From contig CAYSZH010000003.1 in NCBI GenBank assembly GCA_964435305.1, positions 11,437 to 75,436 of the forward strand: a stretch of DNA of 64,000 nucleotides, in the 5' to 3' direction. The position numbers and the translations under genes are program-made. The notes under the pieces are model-generated. The model was not told the DNA's origin. It saw only the letters and a list, made by a program, of their open reading frames with translations, and made no database searches. This document shows, piece after piece, positions 62,158 to 64,000 of the stretch (positions are counted from its first letter, which is position 1; every line of letters begins with the position of its first letter). This stretch comes from Granulosicoccus sp964435305. Lineage in GTDB: Bacteria > Pseudomonadota > Gammaproteobacteria > Granulosicoccales > Granulosicoccaceae.

Positions 62158-62173
62158 TGCACTACCTAGTGCA
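62158..62173. promoter_or_regulatory. Palindrome TGCACTA-CC-TAGTGCA, possible operator
   Basis: TGCACTA and TAGTGCA are exact reverse complements separated by CC. The outer TGCAC and GTGCA match NtrC half-sites, but the spacing is one base shorter than the usual 17-base NtrC box, so I do not assign it. Confidence 0.35.
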
Positions 62174-62359
62174 CCCTGATGCATTTTTCACACAATGCAA
62201 TTACCGCAGCGCTCTGATGCAACTTAAGCACAAAGCATTTATTGCAGTGTTATGCCGCAAATTGAACACAATGCGATTTCAATATTATTGTTAGCCTGAG
62301 CAATAATTATATTATTACCGTCAAGGCCCGAGTAAGCGGTAGCCCGGCTTAAGGCGATA

Positions 62360-62393
62360 CAGTCGGCAGGTGATGCGATGCACCTGCCGACTG
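62360..62393. other. Perfect 13-bp inverted repeat with 8-base loop
   Basis: CAGTCGGCAGGTG (62360-62372) pairs perfectly with CACCTGCCGACTG (62381-62393). The loop is ATGCGATG. No T-run follows on either strand. It could be a terminator for the GNAT gene, an RNA element or a regulator site. Confidence 0.6.
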
Positions 62394-62452
62394 CTGTGAT
62401 TATAATTTCCCACCTGCAAATAGCACCTAGCTATGTATTGCGTAGATATCGT

Positions 62453-62458
62453 TATAAT
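62453..62458 (+). promoter_or_regulatory. -10 element of the ADP-ribosylglycohydrolase gene
   Basis: A perfect TATAAT lies 37 bases before the ATG at 62495. No good -35 hexamer is visible at the proper spacing (TATGTA-like sequence only), so the promoter may be activated or weak. Confidence 0.4.
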
Positions 62459-62494
62459 TGGACGACTTAGCAATACTTGAAGTAACTCAGCCAT

Positions 62495-63613
62495 ATGCTT
62501 GACCGCAACCGAGTAAAAGCCGCCCTTGCAAACCTTTTCATTGGCGATGCCTTGTCCATGCCTGTCCACTGGTACTACAACCCAGGGAACATCTTGAGGC
62601 AATTCGGAAACCAAGGCATACAATCTATGCATGCTGCTCCGACGCATCATCCAAGTTCAATTATGTCACTCCACTCAACTACAGCAGGTGGTCGTCGACG
62701 CATCGAAACCCAAACGCCAAATCAGCCTACTCAGCAAGAAGTTGTTGGTGATGTCATTCTTAAAGGTAAAAGGGAATTTTGGGGCCAGACTGGAATGCAC
62801 TACCATCAGGGCTTGCCCGCGGGCGAAAATACACTGAACGCATGGTGGGCAAAAGAGCTCATGCATTACCTCATTGATAAGCAATCATATGAATTAGATT
62901 CTTGGGTGCAGCACTATATCCAATTTATGACGGCTGACCCTCCACGCCACCCAGATACCTATGCCGAGAGCTGTCATCGTGGTTTTTTTGCCAATTGGGC
63001 CAATGGCACACCACCATTGGAGTGTGGAGCGGTTACACACGACACTCCGTCTATGGGTGCATTGGTAACCCTTGCTCCCCTGGTCATCGCATTGTCGTCA
63101 AAGAAGGCTTCCACACCCGAATCAATTAAGGAGGTATGTCGTCATCACGTATGGCTTACTCATCCAGACCAAAACTTAATGCACGTTGTCAATGCTTATG
63201 TAGAACTGATGCTTGGTTTACTGAACAATGAACAGTACGACAATAAAGTGATGTCACTTCTTCAAAATGCGATCAACGCGACTGGCCGGGTTGACCTCGA
63301 TGCATTAGCACGTCAAAAGCGCGGCGACGCCGCAGTTGTGGGTGCCAAGTACTCACTGGCCTGCTACATTTCAGACTCATGGCCTAGCGTGTGCTACCTT
63401 GCGGCAAAATACCACAATACACCTGGTAAAGCGCTAATTGTTAATACTAACTTAGGTGGCGAAAACGCCCATCGCGGATCAGTATTAGGCACATTAGTGG
63501 GTGCGGCAAGTGGAGAAATTCCTCCTGATCTTATAGATCAACTTGCTCATGTTCAGGAAATTAATGCCTTGATCGAAACGTTTTTAGAACACTTTTGCCC
63601 TGTTGAAAACTAA
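62495..63613 (+). CDS. ADP-ribosylglycohydrolase superfamily protein with altered metal motifs
   Basis: A 372-residue protein with the ARH layout: opening KAALANLFIGDALSMPVHWY (G-D-A-L), a middle GLPAGENTLNAWWA where active enzymes have T-D-D-T, and NTNLGGENAHRGSVLGTLVGAASGEIP where they have G-G-D-T-D-T-N-A-A. ARH enzymes remove ADP-ribose from Arg, Ser or other residues using two Mg ions. Changes of Asp to Glu, Asn and His in both metal motifs suggest a different substrate or loss of activity. A bidirectional terminator follows. Confidence 0.82.
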   Translation: MLDRNRVKAALANLFIGDALSMPVHWYYNPGNILRQFGNQGIQSMHAAPTHHPSSIMSLHSTTAGGRRRIETQTPNQPTQQEVVGDVILKGKREFWGQTGMHYHQGLPAGENTLNAWWAKELMHYLIDKQSYELDSWVQHYIQFMTADPPRHPDTYAESCHRGFFANWANGTPPLECGAVTHDTPSMGALVTLAPLVIALSSKKASTPESIKEVCRHHVWLTHPDQNLMHVVNAYVELMLGLLNNEQYDNKVMSLLQNAINATGRVDLDALARQKRGDAAVVGAKYSLACYISDSWPSVCYLAAKYHNTPGKALIVNTNLGGENAHRGSVLGTLVGAASGEIPPDLIDQLAHVQEINALIETFLEHFCPVEN

Positions 63614-63697
63614 GGTCTGAAACAGAAGCGAAATACTGCCTAAACCAAAACAGCCATCTACTAAGCGATGTTTAACATCGAGACACATCGGAAAACG

Positions 63698-63737
63698 AAA
63701 AAGGCCGAATGTGCTAAGTAGCACAATCGGCCTTTTT
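63698..63737. terminator. Bidirectional rho-independent terminator
   Basis: AAAAAGGCCGA-A-TGTGCT (63698-63715) pairs with AGCACA-A-TCGGCCTTTTT (63720-63737) around the loop AAGT, with a single A-A mismatch. The A and T tracts give a U-run in both directions, suiting the two convergent genes on either side. Confidence 0.93.
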
Positions 63738-63762
63738 ACCAGTTATTTTTTCGTTACCTTTC

Positions 63763-63999
63763 TTACATTGCCAATGGCAATGCTTTTGGGTAAAACTCAT
63801 CAGACGCAATTTTGCTCTGTTTATACATTTCCATAAAACGCCCTTGTGCAAACGCATATAACTTAATGTCTAGCTGATTTCGTCTCACGAGCTCATCGTA
63901 TGTATCCGTACCGATAAGGGTCTTGATTTTTTCATGACGCTCATGCAGAGGTATTGACGTATCTTGAGTCGTATTTTTCGCTTGTATATCAAAATTCAT
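63763..63999 (-). CDS. Sulfotransferase-like protein, C-terminal fragment at window edge
   Basis: 78 codons are visible and the frame reaches the window edge, so the gene probably extends beyond 64000. The sequence LIGTDTYDELVRRNQLDIKLYAFAQGRF resembles the end of sulfotransferase family proteins, where N-x-L-D-x-x-L-Y-x-x-A is frequent. The assignment rests on this motif alone and is tentative. The ATG at 63999 may be an internal Met. Confidence 0.45.
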   Translation of the reverse strand: MNFDIQAKNTTQDTSIPLHERHEKIKTLIGTDTYDELVRRNQLDIKLYAFAQGRFMEMYKQSKIASDEFYPKALPLAM

Positions 64000-64000
64000 A

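Larger units (their letters stand above)
62106..62494. other. Intergenic region with palindrome, long hairpin and promoter
   Basis: The 389 bases between two plus-strand genes hold a 16-base near-perfect palindrome (62158-62173), a 13-base stem hairpin (62360-62393) and a TATAAT at 62453-62458 suitable as the -10 of the next gene. The rest is AT-rich with repeated TGCA words and no credible reading frame. Confidence 0.55.

Noticed and set aside
62158..62173. NtrC binding site
   Set aside because: Half-sites resemble NtrC but the spacing is 16 rather than 17 and the inner bases do not fit; no sigma-54 promoter follows.
1..64000. Mobile elements, integrases, tRNA-associated islands, prophage or defence cassettes
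   Set aside because: No transposase, integrase, terminal inverted repeats, tRNA gene or known defence gene was recognised anywhere in the window.

Overview
The window reads as a stretch of chromosome from a free-living, probably marine, Gram-negative bacterium, most likely a gammaproteobacterium. Evidence: MipA/OmpV and OmpA envelope proteins, FimT-PilV-PilW-PilE minor pilins, a Vibrio-type ZrgABCE zinc uptake operon, UbiA for ubiquinone, ComF, YbiT and a NirBD-NasA nitrate assimilation operon. Base composition looks even, near 50% GC by eye. I see no rRNA, tRNA, insertion sequence, integrase or CRISPR array; this looks like ordinary chromosome with some lineage-specific operons. Genus cannot be fixed from the sequence.

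Layout. 1-2.9 kb: end of a DUF58 gene and a TgpA-like transglutaminase. 2.9-7.35 kb (minus): a tight operon GH31 glycosidase - MipA porin - enolase-superfamily enzyme, the last two starting at TTG. 7.6-10.2 kb: nudC, then a minus-strand operon of two YbjQ proteins and an M48 membrane protease. 10.2-13.6 kb (plus): nucleosidase-like protein, spore-photoproduct-lyase-like radical SAM enzyme, SDR, a 58-residue CxxC protein and a GNAT enzyme. 13.6-19.1 kb: NudL-type Nudix hydrolase, PatB/MalY lyase, dodecin, hutF plus a DMT transporter, CAP-domain protein. 19.2-25.8 kb: ybiT, minor pilin cluster, gor, ubiA.

25.8-36.1 kb: a large GTPase, the zinc uptake operon (His-rich exported protein, ZrgA with a 60-bp internal duplication, ABC ATPase, permease, DUF3299), a CobT-like VWA protein, a second large GTPase with two membrane segments, comF. 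36.2-38.5 kb: OmpA-family protein with a strong promoter, a roughly 200-nt leader and a textbook terminator; DUF3179 protein. 38.6-47.7 kb (minus): PotABCD-like ABC importer, hydantoin-racemase-like protein, M20 amidohydrolase, EamA transporter, and an EamA transporter fused to an alpha/beta hydrolase. This looks like one uptake and hydrolysis cluster for a small nitrogenous compound. 48.2-59.5 kb (minus): fatty acid desaturase, then the nitrate assimilation operon nrtA-nrtB-nrtCD(fused)-nirB-nirD-nasA, with a divergent LysR regulator at 59.6 kb. 60.5-64 kb: GST, double GNAT protein, a divergent ADP-ribosylglycohydrolase homologue, a bidirectional terminator and the C-terminal end of a sulfotransferase-like gene.

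The best candidates for something new are the SPL-like radical SAM operon (10.3-13.6 kb), the YbjQ-YbjQ-M48 operon (8.6-10.2 kb), the EamA-hydrolase fusion with its amidohydrolase/racemase cluster (38.6-47.7 kb), and the two atypical GTPases that bracket zinc uptake and an orphan CobT-like protein (25.9-35.3 kb). Product names rest on motif recognition by eye; no database search was possible.
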